Origin: Hyaloscypha bicolor E
Taxonomy: Eukaryota > Ascomycota > Leotiomycetes > Helotiales > Hyaloscyphaceae
Reading direction: 5' to 3'
Length of the DNA stretch: 64,000 nucleotides
NCBI RefSeq assembly: GCF_002865645.1
Contig: NW_020194685.1
Location: 944,807-1,008,806 of the forward strand
The stretch's first letter is position 1, and each line of letters starts with the position of its first letter. Shown here in pieces: positions 14,401 to 27,635 of this stretch. A program made the translations under genes and the position numbers. The notes beneath the pieces were generated by a model. The model was given only the letters and a program-made list of their open reading frames with translations. It was not told the origin of the DNA and did no database searches.

Positions 14401-16345
14401 AATCTAATAGAGAATATAGATCCGATACTAAACTAGATATTAACTTAATCTTTAGTAGTTTTATTAAGTTAGATACTACTATTAGTCTACTATAAAGCTT
14501 GAAATTAGTCAGAACTAGTAATTAAGAATCTAGAGGCTCCGGTATTAATTATAACTTTATAAAAGTAATAAGTATTATATTTTAATATATTATTAATTAT
14601 AAATATCTGGATATCTTCTATTTATTTAATAGGCTTTAAGATATGGTTTTTGCCTATTATCTGGTATATAAAGAAAAGAGAAGTGAGGTTATTTATAAGG
14701 GTATTAGTTATAGGAATAGTAGAAGTGGGGGCTATAGGAATAGCTAGAAAGCTCTTAACGGAAGTAAAGTAGGAATTAAAATAATATTTCTTTCCTTTAT
14801 TTATTTCTACTAATAAGGCTTTAAAAGCATTACTTACTAGTTTGTTCTTACTACTCTTATTATTCTTTTCTTCTTTAAATTCGGTAATATACTATATATA
14901 AGTACTATTAAAGCATTTATTAAAGTTGCGGGTATTTTGGGATCTAAATTAGTAAATATTTCTACTCTTGAATTAAGTCTTCTTGGCCTCTTATTTCTCT
15001 AGTATATGCTTCTATAAGTAATATTTAGGTCTCTTATATATAAAACACGACTTTAGAATATAATTATTATAATTACGGGACTTAAAGTAATTATTATAGT
15101 TTCCGAAGTTATAGCTAGATCTATATTAATAATTTCCGGACAGGTAATAATTTTGAGAATTTTGAGAATAGTATTATTAATTAGTAAAAAGGATCTTAGT
15201 ATTAATCTATTATTTCTTTTTATAGGTAGTAATAGATAATTAGAGCTTATTAATAAATTAGCCGAGATTAGAAAAAGAATCCGAGACTATATATTAGTAT
15301 ACTAGTATACCTTAATAAAAAGTAATAATCTTATTATATAAGAATTCGGTATTTTATAAAACAGGTACTAGTTTATATTATAATTTATATAAGTTATTAA
15401 TTAGTAACTAGATAAGCTTAAATATTGTTTTTTTAGAGTATTAAGCTATTATAGTTACTATTATAGTAGTATTTTACTTATCTAAGTTTTAATATTAGAA
15501 ACTAGGGCCTTTAAAGAAGCTATAAATATTTATATAGGCCTCTTTATATATATATTAAGAAAGCTAATTATTATAAAAGTAATCTTATACTAGTTCTTTT
15601 AATATAATAGGAAAAGCTCTTACTAATACCTCTTATAGAAGCTCTATATACTAGTAAATATCGAGAAAGATAGCGAGTTTTTAGTTAAAACTATTATTAG
15701 TTCTATTATATTTCTATATCTCGGTATATATCTTTACTATTTCTCTAATTAGCTTTATAGTAAGAGAACTAGCTAAAGGGCTATTTAAAGATAGTAGAGG
15801 TAGTAGAAGTAATAGAAATCCGTTATTACTAGCTCTCTATAGTCCGGTACTAGTAAGAGTAATTATAGGTAGTAAAGAAATATAAGTAATAATTAGTTTA
15901 GTTTATTAATTTCTTATAATACTATTATTAAGAAATATATATAATAAAGTAATAGGGCCCGTATTAAGATCTAGTCTAATAGTAATAATATTAGCTATAG
16001 TTCAGGTATATTATTCTTCTTCCTAAATAGTATTAACTAAGAATTATATAATAGTAAGTCTCTTATTATTTTATTTAATATAAATACTACTATATTATAA
16101 AGTAGCTCATAATTTATATAGTATATATTAATCTAGATAATTAAGTATTTTAAGGTTAAAATTACTAAAATTCTTCTTAAATAATTCCCAGAGATTATTA
16201 TTAGTCGACTTCTCTATCTTATATTAGAATAGTCTAATATTAAGATAGTTCAGAACTTCCTTATTACTATAGGTAATTAGGTTAATACTGCCTTTCTACT
16301 TCTTTACCTATATATATTTATCCTATAGTTCTACTATACCGAATT
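11480..16345 (-). pseudogene. gag-pol remnant of copia A
   Basis: Reverse-strand counterpart of the copia B polyprotein. The best-preserved part is RNase H at about 11640-12010, where the - strand reads FIDTLFANNRDL, then ILASELYNMAYGFNIG. Upstream come RT and integrase segments homologous to copia B, all broken by TAA/TAG. The domain order (protease, integrase, RT, RNase H) is the copia order. Boundaries are estimated by alignment by eye to copia B. No functional product is possible. Confidence 0.85.
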
Positions 16346-16450
16346 CCTAGAGTTAAGCCCTTCTTGATATATATGTAATTCATAGTAAGAGAGGTTTAAA
16401 GGTAAGGTAGTTTGTAGTAAGTTTATAGAAAGGGTTTAGTAGTAAAGGTA

Positions 16451-16584
16451 TCCAGATACCTGGTTTAGATACTAGATACCCAGTTCAGATACCAGATACC
16501 TGGTTCAGATACCAGATTAAGATATTAGATACCTGGTTCAGATACCAGATATCTGGTTTAGATACTAGATGCCCCAGATACCTA
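16451..16584. repeat. CCAGATACCTGGTT minisatellite in copia A leader
   Basis: Tandem and locally inverted copies of CAGATACC / GGTATCTG-type units with spacing of about 10 and 20 bp, in the untranslated leader just upstream of gag. The same motif occurs in the gypsy A and B LTRs and in the copia B 3' region (35888-35930). Confidence 0.85.
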
Positions 16585-16920
16585 GAGATATTAAGGGTAT
16601 TAAAGTAAATATTTTGCCCTTAAATATTTCGTCTATAATAAGAAATTTAGGAAGTGAAATATTATAATTCCGGGAAGGTCTAAAGCTCAAAGAACTCAAT
16701 TTAATAGTAAAATTAAAGTAGTAGTTAAAGAGCTTTAAGGATATATATAGAGTATATATTCCGGAGAAAGTATCCTATAAATACAGGTATTAATAAGTAG
16801 AAAAGATAGGTTTTAAGAAAGTAGTCTTGGAACTAAAAGAAGTTAGTTTTAAAGAATAGTAAATAATTAAATAGATAGATAGTTAAATAGCTAACTACTT
16901 ATTAATTAGTAAGAACTAGA

Positions 16921-17075
16921 GTTTTCTTCTTTAGGCTACCGGATACTTTATAAAGTTAATGAGTAATTCCTTTCTTTAATAAAGTAATTATTAGTTCTTA
17001 GTAAGAGCTAACTATTTTCTTCTTTAGGCTACCGGATACTTTATAAAGTTAATAGGTAATTCCCCTCTTTAATAT
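16921..17075. repeat. 93-bp tandem duplication in copia A leader
   Basis: Two copies of a unit containing TTTTCTTCTTTAGGCTACC, starting 93 bp apart (16922 and 17015), with a third degenerate start near 17095. Copia B has the same kind of duplication (30475-30622, period 94). Confidence 0.85.
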
Positions 17076-17162
17076 AGACTAGTTCAATTTTGCTATAGGC
17101 TACCAAATACTTCTTTAGCTCAAAAGATTCTATTCTCTAATCTATATATATAAACTAATTAG

Positions 17163-17448
17163 TATTAGTTTACTAGTAATATATAGTACTATTATATAAG
17201 TATAGAAGTACTATTTATATTAGGTTAATAAAGTTATTATTATTTAGAAGTAGAAATTATAGTATTATAGTATTAATATATAATCTCTAAATCTGCTAAG
17301 CCTAAAGGAATCTAGTCTACTAGTCGAGTTACTAATGAGATGCGAGGTTATATAACTATATCCCGTATCTCATATTCTATTACTTATATCCCGTATCCCG
17401 TATCCCGTAACTATATATATAACTCCTAAAGAAATAGCTATACTAATA
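17163..17448 (-). repeat. 5' LTR of copia A
   Basis: 286 bp, the outer LTR for transcription on the - strand. Contains runs of ATATCCCGTATCCCGT-like short repeats that are also present in the other copia LTRs. Right flank AATAA is the target duplication. Confidence 0.93.
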
Positions 17449-20400
17449 AATAATTTTATATATATAGAAATAAAGCTATTAATAAGAATTAATATATTCT
17501 AATTTATTAGCTTATAATAATTATTCCTGGTTTAATTAATTCTTAAAATCTAAAGATATTTCTTTATTTTAGTATTATTTTCTGCTTTTTATATTATATC
17601 TTATATAATTATTTATAATTATTTAAATACTAGTATATTATATATTAGCTATAGCCTGCTAGCTATTATTAGAAATAATAATATTATATATATACTAGTA
17701 ATTAAAAGAATAAGTTCTAGTTATATAATATTATAATTTATATATTATATTATATATATAAAATAACTTAATTATTTCTAGGCTAGTATAATATATAAAG
17801 CTATTAAAAGAAAAAGATAATAAATATCTAAAGGCTTAAAACTCTAATTATGAATTATAATTAGAGTATTTCTATTTAATTAATATTTAATATAATACTT
17901 TAAATTTCTTTAAAGTAATATTTATTTTAGTATTAATAATAAGAATAGAAATCGGCTTTTTATTTAATTATTTTATTTAATTACAAGTATTTATCTAGCT
18001 CTTATATCTTAATTAGAATAATTAAAATTACTTTTCTTTTAAATAAGAAAACTAGTATTTTATATATAGTATTTTTAATATATTATTTAGTTTCATATTT
18101 CTTATATTATATATTAATTAGTAAAAATACTAATATATTTTATTATAATTATAAATAAATAAGGAAACCGGTATTATATTTCTAGTATTTATATTTTAAA
18201 ATAAAATAGAATTCTAATTTAAAGATTTATATAAAATAAATAAATATATAAAAATAGGAATTTCTCTTTAAATATAATTATTACTTCTTTTTATATTTCT
18301 TCTAGCTCTTTAATTAATTTCTAAAATACCTTATTTTTATATATTTCTTATTTCTTTTATTAGCTATTTTTCTATTTTTTTATTAATAATAGTTTCTATA
18401 AAAATAATTCAAACCGGTATCTAAATAGTTTTAATAAAACTAAATATATTACTAAATAGCCTGAATTAATTACTATTTAAATAATTTATTATATTAAATA
18501 ATATTTATTAGTTTATTAATATAATTAAAATAATTATAATAATAGAAATTACTTTTATTCTAAAATATACCTGCTTTTATATATTATCTAAGAATTCAAT
18601 TTTCTAAATATAATTTCTTATATTTAAGAATCTTAAATAGCTTTTATTAAAGCTTATTAATATAAAATTAAAGCTATTAAAAGCACTCGAAAGTATTAAA
18701 TCTAATACTTATTTTAAAACAGTTCGAGCTTTTAAGCCAGAATATAAAATAGTAACTAAAATATATATTTCTAATAATATTATAATAGAATATAGCTAAT
18801 AACTTATTTAAGTAAATTAAAAAAAAGAAATATAAGATTAAGAAATCTCTAGAAATAAAAATAAAGACATTTAATAAATATATATTTATTATATAAATAT
18901 AAATTAGTAAATAGAAACTAGCTCTTATAAATAATTCTTCTATTTAATAGAAATATTTCAGACTAGGATACTAAAGACCTAATATCTTATATTAATATTA
19001 AATTAGAAAAGCTATAAGATATTTTAAGAGAAGTTTTAAAAAATATCTATAGTATTAGTTTAATAATTAAAAAGCCTATTATATATTCTTTCTTTTATTA
19101 GTAGGAAATATTTAGTAATTAACTAGATATAAATCGAGCAAAATCTATTTTACTATTATTTCCCGGAATTTGAATTATATTAAAGCCGTATTTAGACTAA
19201 TTTTATTAAGGTAATATTTATAAAATACCTTAATTTATTAATTAATTATATTAAAATAATCTATATACTAATATCCCAAAATCTCTTTCTGCTTCTAGGC
19301 TATAATAAGATTATATATAATTTGCTTCTATTATTATTTAAGTCAAATACCTTAGTTTATACTAGATATTTTAGTATTAAAAAGTCGCGGTATATTATAT
19401 ATAATTTAGTAAAAGAGAAAATAAACTAGTTAAAAGAGAAATACTTTAGTATAATATATTAGTATCTCGATTTTAATAATAAAATAACTAGTAAAGCTTC
19501 TATTTATTTTATTATTTCAAAATTCTATAGAATAAAATATATTAATATATTTTAAGCTTTTTCTTTTAAATACTACTAAAATAAAAGTCAGGTTAAAGTT
19601 AATATTATTAAATATAGCTAAAAGTTCGTTATTTTAATAGATATTAGTCTTATTTATTATTAGAATAAAGTATTTTATATAGATAATAGAAATACTATAT
19701 AGCTATTTATTAATAGCCAAATTATAATTAATCTCGATTTCTTTTAGAAAATAAATTCTAATTATTCTTGACTTTATATTAACCTTAATATAATAAGGCC
19801 AAATAGGTCTAATTAGCTTTTATTCTTAGAATACCTATTTATAGGCTAACTTAAGAGTAATAGTATTAAGCTAACCGAGCTAATAAAGAATAATTTACTT
19901 ATTTACTTTCTAATTATAATAGGTTTTAGTTTTAATAAGAAGTAATAAAATAAATCTATACTTTTATATTATATAATAAGATATTAGGCTAATTTATTAA
20001 CCTATAATAGAATTTATAATTACTAATATTAAGGAAATTAAATAGTTTTTTTTATTTTTTTATTCTTTATTAATTTCTAATAAGTAGAAAAATATAATTA
20101 TGGCTTTTATAAAAGCTTATAATAATTCAAGTAATTCTAATATAATATTTAATAATATTATTATAAGAAAAAGAAAGGGCCTTAATATTTTTCTATAATA
20201 TGGCTTTATAATATTACTTTATATTAATATATTAACTTATAAAAAGTAATAAACCAGGACTAGAGAAAACCTTAATAATAGAGGCAGTTACTAAATACTA
20301 GAGGCGAGTTCTTTATTTAATATATTTTACTTTCTTATTTCCTCTTATATCTAGTCTAATTATCTAGATCTTTACTAGAGAATTATTTACTAATATAATA

Positions 20401-20933
20401 AAGCTAGAAATATAACTCTCTTAAATCTTTAAGATTATTAGCTATTAAAATACTATTTTTCTTCTAAATAAAGCAAATATCTTTTTCGAGTAATAGTTAT
20501 CTAATCTAATTTATAATAGCCTTATTTTAGTATTTCTTTATAAACTGAAATATTATAAAAAAATTATATTTCTTATAATAAACCGAGTTATTTAGTTTAA
20601 TAAAGTAATTTTTAGTAGAATTCATATTATATTAAAATATAGTAATTTAAGTAAGGCTATAAGAAAGAAGATCTGAGAGCTATTTATAAAAACTATAAAT
20701 ATATTTCAAGAACTATTATATATTAATACTAATAAGTTTAAATATTTAGTTAATTATAAGCTTAATAATAAGCTAGTAAGAAACTTCTATAATATATTTA
20801 CTATTTCCTTAGCTAATAATTAGTTCCAGATTAAGAATATTATAATAATAGTATATATTTTAGCTAAATAAAAAAAAACCCAAATATATTTCTCTTATAT
20901 TTAAAAAATAATTACTATAAATAAGAAGTTTAT
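17449..20933. other. old AT-rich sequence, unassigned
   Basis: About 3.5 kb of AT-rich sequence continuing that left of copia A and continuing again right of gypsy B (target duplication TTTAT). Both strands contain long stop-only-TAA/TAG runs; around 19600-20000 the + strand reads for over 100 codons if these are ignored. No family recognised. Confidence 0.45.
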
Positions 20934-21206
20934 TATTACGGGTACGGTATTTAGGGCTTGGAAAGCAAGGTAAAAGGTCTCTTACAAAGACGATTTAAAG
21001 CTAAGGAAAGGAAAACTAGAATATAGGAGGCTACGAGGAAGTATATATACCCTATAGTACGCTAGTCCTAAAAGGGCTAGCCTTCTAAATATCTCTAGTA
21101 TATTCCAAGTATATTTCCCTAGTAAGGCGGCCGTATTATATATGTCTAGAAAGCATCTGGTATCTAGTAAGACATCTCAGATACCGGGTATCTGGGAATT
21201 ATAATA
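20934..21206 (-). repeat. 3' LTR of gypsy B
   Basis: 273 bp, from TATTACGGG to AATTATAATA on the + strand. Uninterrupted version of the gypsy A LTR. Confidence 0.93.
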
Positions 21207-21299
21207 TTACCCTCCCCTTTATAATAAGCTCATTCCCGAGCTTTATATAAGCTATTAATTCATCTAATTTCGTACTATACTTCTTCCCAAAATAAAACT

Positions 21300-24200
21300 A
21301 GTATCTCGGATATAGATATTATATATAAAAGGCCAGTACCTTTACTATATAATCTAGGAGAGTTTATTATTATTTCTATATAGTTCTAGACTAGTATTAT
21401 TTTTTATATAGTCTAGCTAATATTACAGGTTTTATAAAGGTCCTGGTATATTAATATTATTATTATAGAAACTCTATAAAACCAGGGGGCTATTACTTAG
21501 TACTAAAGCTAGATACTATACTAGATCTTTATTCTAACTAACCTACTAAATTCTATACTTTAGCCTATTTCTTACTAGCTTAACTATAATAACCCGTTTA
21601 ATACCATACTCTTATTTACTATTCTCTAGTATTAATAGAGACGGTTCCGGATTTGCTTGACTTAGTAGAGAATTCTGGGAGTCTTTTTATAGCTTCTTTA
21701 TATAGAAAACTGGATATATCTTTATAGCTTCTGGTAGTTTTAGGAAAAACGAGTAGCTATACTATTCTAGAATCTCAAATAGGCCCTCTATTTGGTTCCC
21801 TAGCTTCCGGCTCGGATAATCGAATTTCTAGTATTTTATAGTAACCTATACTTTATTTCCTACTTTAAAATTAATTAGACGGCGGTATTTATTAGCTTAT
21901 ACTATATATTATTTCTGTATTTGCTTTATATAGCCTTGGGCAAGTTACTATAATTCATATAATTAATTTACTAATGCTTTAGCTTTATCCCTATTTAGCT
22001 TCTCTTTAGGTAAATTAGTTTTAATAAGGAAGTTCTAGTCCAGAGAGATACGAGGCTCATAGCCCTTTTTAGTTATAAATAGAAACTAGCTAATAGTTTT
22101 ATACTAAAGGGAGACTTATTAATAATTAATTATAGCGATTTATTCGTTCTAGTTATTCTAGTAATAATTAATATATGGGTATAATCTCTAATTAAAGTAC
22201 TAATTAATAATCTCCGTTTATTCGTCTATTTAGGGGTAATTAGCTATAGAGAGCTTGAGCTTTATACTAATTCTTATATAGAATTCGCTCCAAAAATTAG
22301 ATATAAATTAGGGCCCCCGATCTAATATAATTATTTCTGGAATACTTACTTAGTATACTATATAAAGTAAAAACAGAGGTACTAGCTATTTGGCTATAAT
22401 TATATCTCGTATAGGAATTATAATTAGGTACTTAGATAAGTAATCTATAAATATAGTAATTATATTATGGCCTAATTTGCTTTCTAGATAGTTCTTAAAG
22501 TCTATAGTAATATACTACTAGGGGCAATTAGGAACTAGAAGGAAATAAAGCAAACCAGGCTTCTTATCTCTGGATATATATAATCTCCTATAAGTATAGT
22601 AATTACTATAGTATTAATTAATATTCTTGCCTATAGATAGCTAGTAATATTACTTCTTTAATAGCTATTAGAGCTTTATATATCCAGGATATCCAGAAAA
22701 GGGTTTATTATATACTTTATAAATTAGGGCAATTCATAAAAGTAATTCGGGAGTCATTTTATTCTCTATAATATAGAGTTTTCTATAGTATAAAAGGAGG
22801 CCGTCTTATAGTATCCAGATATTACTTTTAGCTTGGGCTATTATATATAGCTTCTCTAGATCTAGTAATATATAATTATCCTATAGGATCTTGTTTATAA
22901 GTTATAAACTACTATACTTGGCAGGAGCCTCTAATAGTACTTCTATAAGAGCTACTATAGCAGAGTCTACTAGTAAAGCTTCTAAGAGAATACCTTCTTT
23001 CAGGGAAATTATACCTCTAATAGAGATATTTTCCTCCGGAAAATCTTTAGTATATACTTGGTTTTTAGGGCCGAATTCCGGATTAAGTAAGCCGACCTTA
23101 TAAAGTATTACTATAAGCTATAAGTTATAAATAATCTCCAGATTAATCTTATTTTTAGGGAAAAGTACTTGAGTTTATAGCTTTTCCTTAATCTGGCCCT
23201 AAGTATCTACTTTGTCTTATCTTTATAATAAAGTATCTGCTTGCTTATTTAATTTTCTAGAATAATATATAAGCTTAAAGTAATAGCGGGATAAGAGCTT
23301 AGCCTATCTAGCTTATTAAGAAAAGAGCTTCTTAATAGTTATAAAGTACTTTAAGATATAGTAATTAGAATAGACTTTAAAGAAAGCATCTTAAAGGCCC
23401 TCTAGCTTAGCTCTTTATTTCTCTAGTACTTGAACTATAATAAGTATCTCTTTATTATATATATTATAATTAAGCTTTACTAAAAGTATGGTTTTAGAAA
23501 AATAAGCTATAGGATACTAAAGGCCTATTTCTGGGTCTTATTAAAAAAGTAGGCCAGTAACTATTTCTTTAGATATATCTATTTCTACTATTATAGGCAG
23601 ATCTGGATTATAGTATTATAAAACTAGAATAGAAATTATAGCTTTCTTTAGATAAGTAAAAGCCTCTTAGTATTATTTGAACTATTTAAAGGAAATACCC
23701 TTTTTTATAAGTAAGATAAGAAATCTAGTAATTCGTCTATATTCTCTAATAAAGCATTTATAAAAGTTATAGAAGCCAAGGAAAAACTATATATTCTTAA
23801 CTATCTTTGGGAATTACTAGTTATATATTACTTTGACTTTATTAGAATCTACTTTAATACCAGATATAGAGATAATAAAGCCCAAGTACTTTATATATAT
23901 AACTTTAAATTCCGATTTCTTAATATCTATTTAGAGGCTAGTAAGATATAAGTAGTCTAGTATTTTTCATATATACTATTTATACTTTACTAGGTCCTCT
24001 AAGTAAATAAGAATATTATTAAGATATACTATATAAAAGTTATTCAGATACTTAAAAAGTATATTATTTATATAGTATTAATATATAGCCGGGCTATTTA
24101 TAAGGCCTTTCTAGAGAATATTATATTTATATACTCTATAGCAGGTATAGAATATTATTAGCTTCTAAGAATCCGAATCTATAGCTATATAATAGAAAGC

Positions 24201-27080
24201 TTAGTAAATATCTAATTTAGTATAGATCTTGGCCTTAGATAATTAACTTAAAGTCTTATTAATAAGAGAAAAGAAATATTAATTCTTTTGGGTAATATTA
24301 TTTAGATAGCAGAAATTAATATAGAAGTATAAACCTCTGTTTGCTTTCTTTATAAAAAGAACTAGTAAAGTAAAGAGAGCCTAACTAGCTTTAATAAAGC
24401 CTTTAGCTAGATTATCTTATAAGAAATACTTAATTTCTAGAAGCTCTTAAATAGACTATTATTAGAGGAATTAATATCTAATACTCTCGGTTCTTTTTAG
24501 GCCTTTAATTTAAATCTTATAATTATATAGTCTATAGGAAAAAAGGATATTAGATTTCTTTTTAGAGAAAACAGAAATATATTTCTTAAGTTCCGGGAAT
24601 AATATTTTCTATAGCTACTAAAGCTCTATTTCTCCCGGTTATTAATTCTCTAGGCTAGGGATAGCTTCTTTTTTCCGAGCTTTAAGCTCTTTATTAATCT
24701 TATAAATAAAGATTCGACTAATAATATTATCTTCTTTCTTAGCTATATAATTAAATACTATAGAGATAAAAATGGCTAGATCTAATATTTACTCTTTATT
24801 AAGAACCTCTTCCTGCTTTTTTAGCTTTTACTTAAGTATTATATCTTAATTAGGCTATAAAAGCTCCTTTTTTATAGTCTTATATAATTCCCTCTAATTA
24901 GTCTAGAAAGAGAAAGACTATTCTAGAATAAAAGGTTTCTAGGAATAGCTTATAATAGAATCTTATTAATTAGTATTCTTTTAATACTTCTTATTAGGTT
25001 ACTTTTCTAGCTATTACTACGAAATACTAATAATATAATTAAATCATATAGATTTAGGCTTATTCTTTGGCTATATAAGCCTATATCTTCTGTAATTAAC
25101 CAGAATATTAATATATATTACCTATTTCCTACTAAGAATAATATTATAATCTTTAAAATTTAGGATAATTATAGGTATATTAATGCTTTATTTATTAATT
25201 AGAAGTAAGACTTCTATATATTTCTTAGTAAACTTAGTTAGCTTTCTATTAAAACCGCATATAGTATAGAATAAGAGAAGGAATTATAGTTCTATTCCTA
25301 AGAATCGCTCTATAAGCTAAGTAAGCTTTATATTAATAAAAGTATAACTATTAGCTCTAATATTAATAAGGGAAAAAGACTTAATTCCTAATCTATTTAT
25401 ACTAATAATATAGGATATTATAAAAGTATTTCCTCCTATTAAATAAGTTAAGTTAATCTCTACTAAATTCATATTATAAGTCCTTAAAGTAAAGACTTTC
25501 TTTAGGAATATTTATTTCCCGGTTTTATACCAGAATTAAAGCTCGAATTCTCTAAATACTTTATTTAAATAGTATATTCCGGTAAAATAGAAACTAAGCC
25601 TGGCTTAATTCTAGAAAAAGCTATCTTAGTTTCTTTATTATATAGAAGCGGATAGTATCTGGTATAGTAGCCGAACTTATTATAGTTATAGTACTTAATA
25701 GTTAAGAGATTCTCAGTTTTTATAAGATATTATTTATACTTATAAAGAAATATATACTTAATAAGAGTAGTTAATATAGGCTTCTTAGGCTTCTTCTTAG
25801 AAATATATTTCTTAGAAATATATAGGAATATAGTACCAGAAGTAAACTTAACTAGGATAGCTCCTACTTTCTTATATTTCTTAGTTTTCTTATATATAGC
25901 CTTAATTTACTAATTATTAATAGTATAGTATTAAGTAAAGCAAGTAATATTAATAAATAAATTATTATAGTATATATATACTAACTTCTAGAGCTTTAGT
26001 AGAAGCTTCTTATTTAGTTTATACTTAATATCTTAAAAACTAATACTGCCTTTTATAAATAGTTATAAGAAGAAAGTATAAAATTCCTAAAATACTTAAC
26101 TAGAGTATATTTAAAGCTTACTAAAGTTATAGTAAGTATTCTATATCTTATTAGGGTTAGAGTATAGCTTTTTTAGGTAAGAATAGAACTTTAAGAGCTA
26201 ATAATACTAATTCGGACTATCTTTATCTATATGAGAATTAGTTAGAATAAAAGTATTACTAGTAAGTTTACTAGAAATATAAATAATCTTGAAATTCTCT
26301 AAAAAATATAAGTTAGTATTTCCTTATAGCTTATTCTTAATCTAAACTAGCTAGTTATTAAAGATAGTATAATCTCTAGTAAAAAGAGTTAGATCTGGGA
26401 GCTTAGTAACTCTAGTATTTCTAAAGGAAATATAAGATATAGGAAATCCTGGATAGAAATAAGCAGGAAATAATTCAGAATTCTTTTAAGAAGGATTTGA
26501 AGTAATTAGAGTAGATAGAACAGAAGTAATTAGAGCTACTATAAGCTAATTTACTATAGCTATATAGTATTTAATTTTGCTCTCAAGCTTAGTATTATAG
26601 AGCTTAGTATTCTCGAGAATAGCTTTATTATAACTATAAGTATTTTTATATGAAATAGCTTTTTAGACGTTTTTCTAGTAGCTTTTTATAATAATATTAA
26701 TATCTGAGAATAAGATATCGGATTTCTTAGCCTATTTATATAACTCTCCGGTAGTAATATAATTATTAGTCTCTAGAAGCTTTATAATAAAAGCAGAGGA
26801 TTCTATTTCTATAGACTTATTTATAAATTCTCCAGAAATACTAACGGGATATTTGGTTCAGAAAGGGCCGCTAATAGAATAACCTAAACTAGTAGGAGCT
26901 TTACTAGAAGCCTTAGCGGAAGTTAATATAGTTCCTGGTTATATAATATTCTGGGAAATTAACTTATTATACTTTTCCTCTATTATATTCTCTCTAGTAA
27001 TCTCATTACTAGTATATATATAGGGCCTATAAGATTATAGGATAGGGCTTGGGAATAGTAGTCAAGTTACTAGCCTATAG
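21300..27080 (-). pseudogene. gag-pol remnant of gypsy B
   Basis: Reverse-strand copy of the gypsy A polyprotein. The gag knuckle (about 25645-25705) reads YNYNKFGYYTRYYP with Cys lost. The RT YLDD box is YLNN at 24015-24026. Integrase occupies roughly 22100-22600 and the chromodomain-like C-terminus about 21490-21640. It has fewer stops than gypsy A in places, for example the chromodomain end, but still no intact frame. Confidence 0.87.
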
Positions 27081-27362
27081 ATACTTATTATTCTAGAACT
27101 TGGTTAAAGAGTAGCCTTTATTTGAGGTTCTTTGATTTTTCGGGTTTTCGGAGGAATTTCTAATATATTACTAGTATATATTTATAAAGATATAAATACC
27201 TAATTCCTCTAAGGGTTCTAAAGCTTTTTGCTTTTATTATTCTAGAGTCTATTATTCGAGTTTCTGAGGTTCCGTTATCTTGGTAGTATCTATATTTCTA
27301 ATAGTTCTAAATTAGTTTATTTGAAATCCTCTATAGGATTAAAGGAAATAAGCTTTAAATAC

Positions 27363-27635
27363 TATTACAGGTACGGTATTTAGGGCTTGGAAAGCAAAAT
27401 AGAAGGTCTCTTATAAAAATAATTCAAAGCTAAGGAAGGGAAAACTAGAATATAGGAGGCTATAAGAGAGTATATATATCCTATAGTATACTAGTCCTAA
27501 AGGGGCTAGCCTTCTAAATATCTCTAGTATATTCCAAGTATATTTCCCTAGTAAGGCAGCCATATTACGTATATCTAGAAAGCATCTGGTATCTAGTAAG
27601 GTATCTCAGATACCAGGTATCTGGGAATCATAATA
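27363..27635 (-). repeat. 5' LTR of gypsy B
   Basis: 273 bp, near-identical to 20934-21206 apart from transitions; both ends contribute to the target duplication analysis. Includes the GGTATCTGG/CCAGATACC motif at about 27587-27623. Confidence 0.93.

Larger units (their letters stand above)
10977..17448 (-). mobile_element. Ty1/copia A retrotransposon, RIP-degraded
   Basis: Full-length 6472-bp element on the - strand with two 286-bp LTRs and a perfect 5-bp target duplication AATAA (10972-10976 and 17449-17453). LTR termini TATTAG...CTAATA are inverted and look like RIP-changed TG...CA ends. Related to copia B (30040-36399) along its whole length: same LTR, leader duplication, pol and 3' palindrome. 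It has somewhat fewer catalytic changes than copia B; the RNase H start FIDTLFANNRDL keeps its Asp. Confidence 0.95.
20934..27635 (-). mobile_element. Ty3/gypsy chromovirus B, RIP-degraded
   Basis: Complete 6702-bp element on the - strand with two 273-bp LTRs and a perfect 5-bp duplication TTTAT (20929-20933 and 27636-27640). The polypurine tract AAAGGGGAGGG lies just inside the 3' LTR. Closely related to gypsy A along its full length, which makes A and B a RIP-susceptible pair. Confidence 0.95.

Noticed and set aside
22891..23103. 70-residue + strand open frame
   Set aside because: Antisense to the gypsy B pol region; no independent coding sign.
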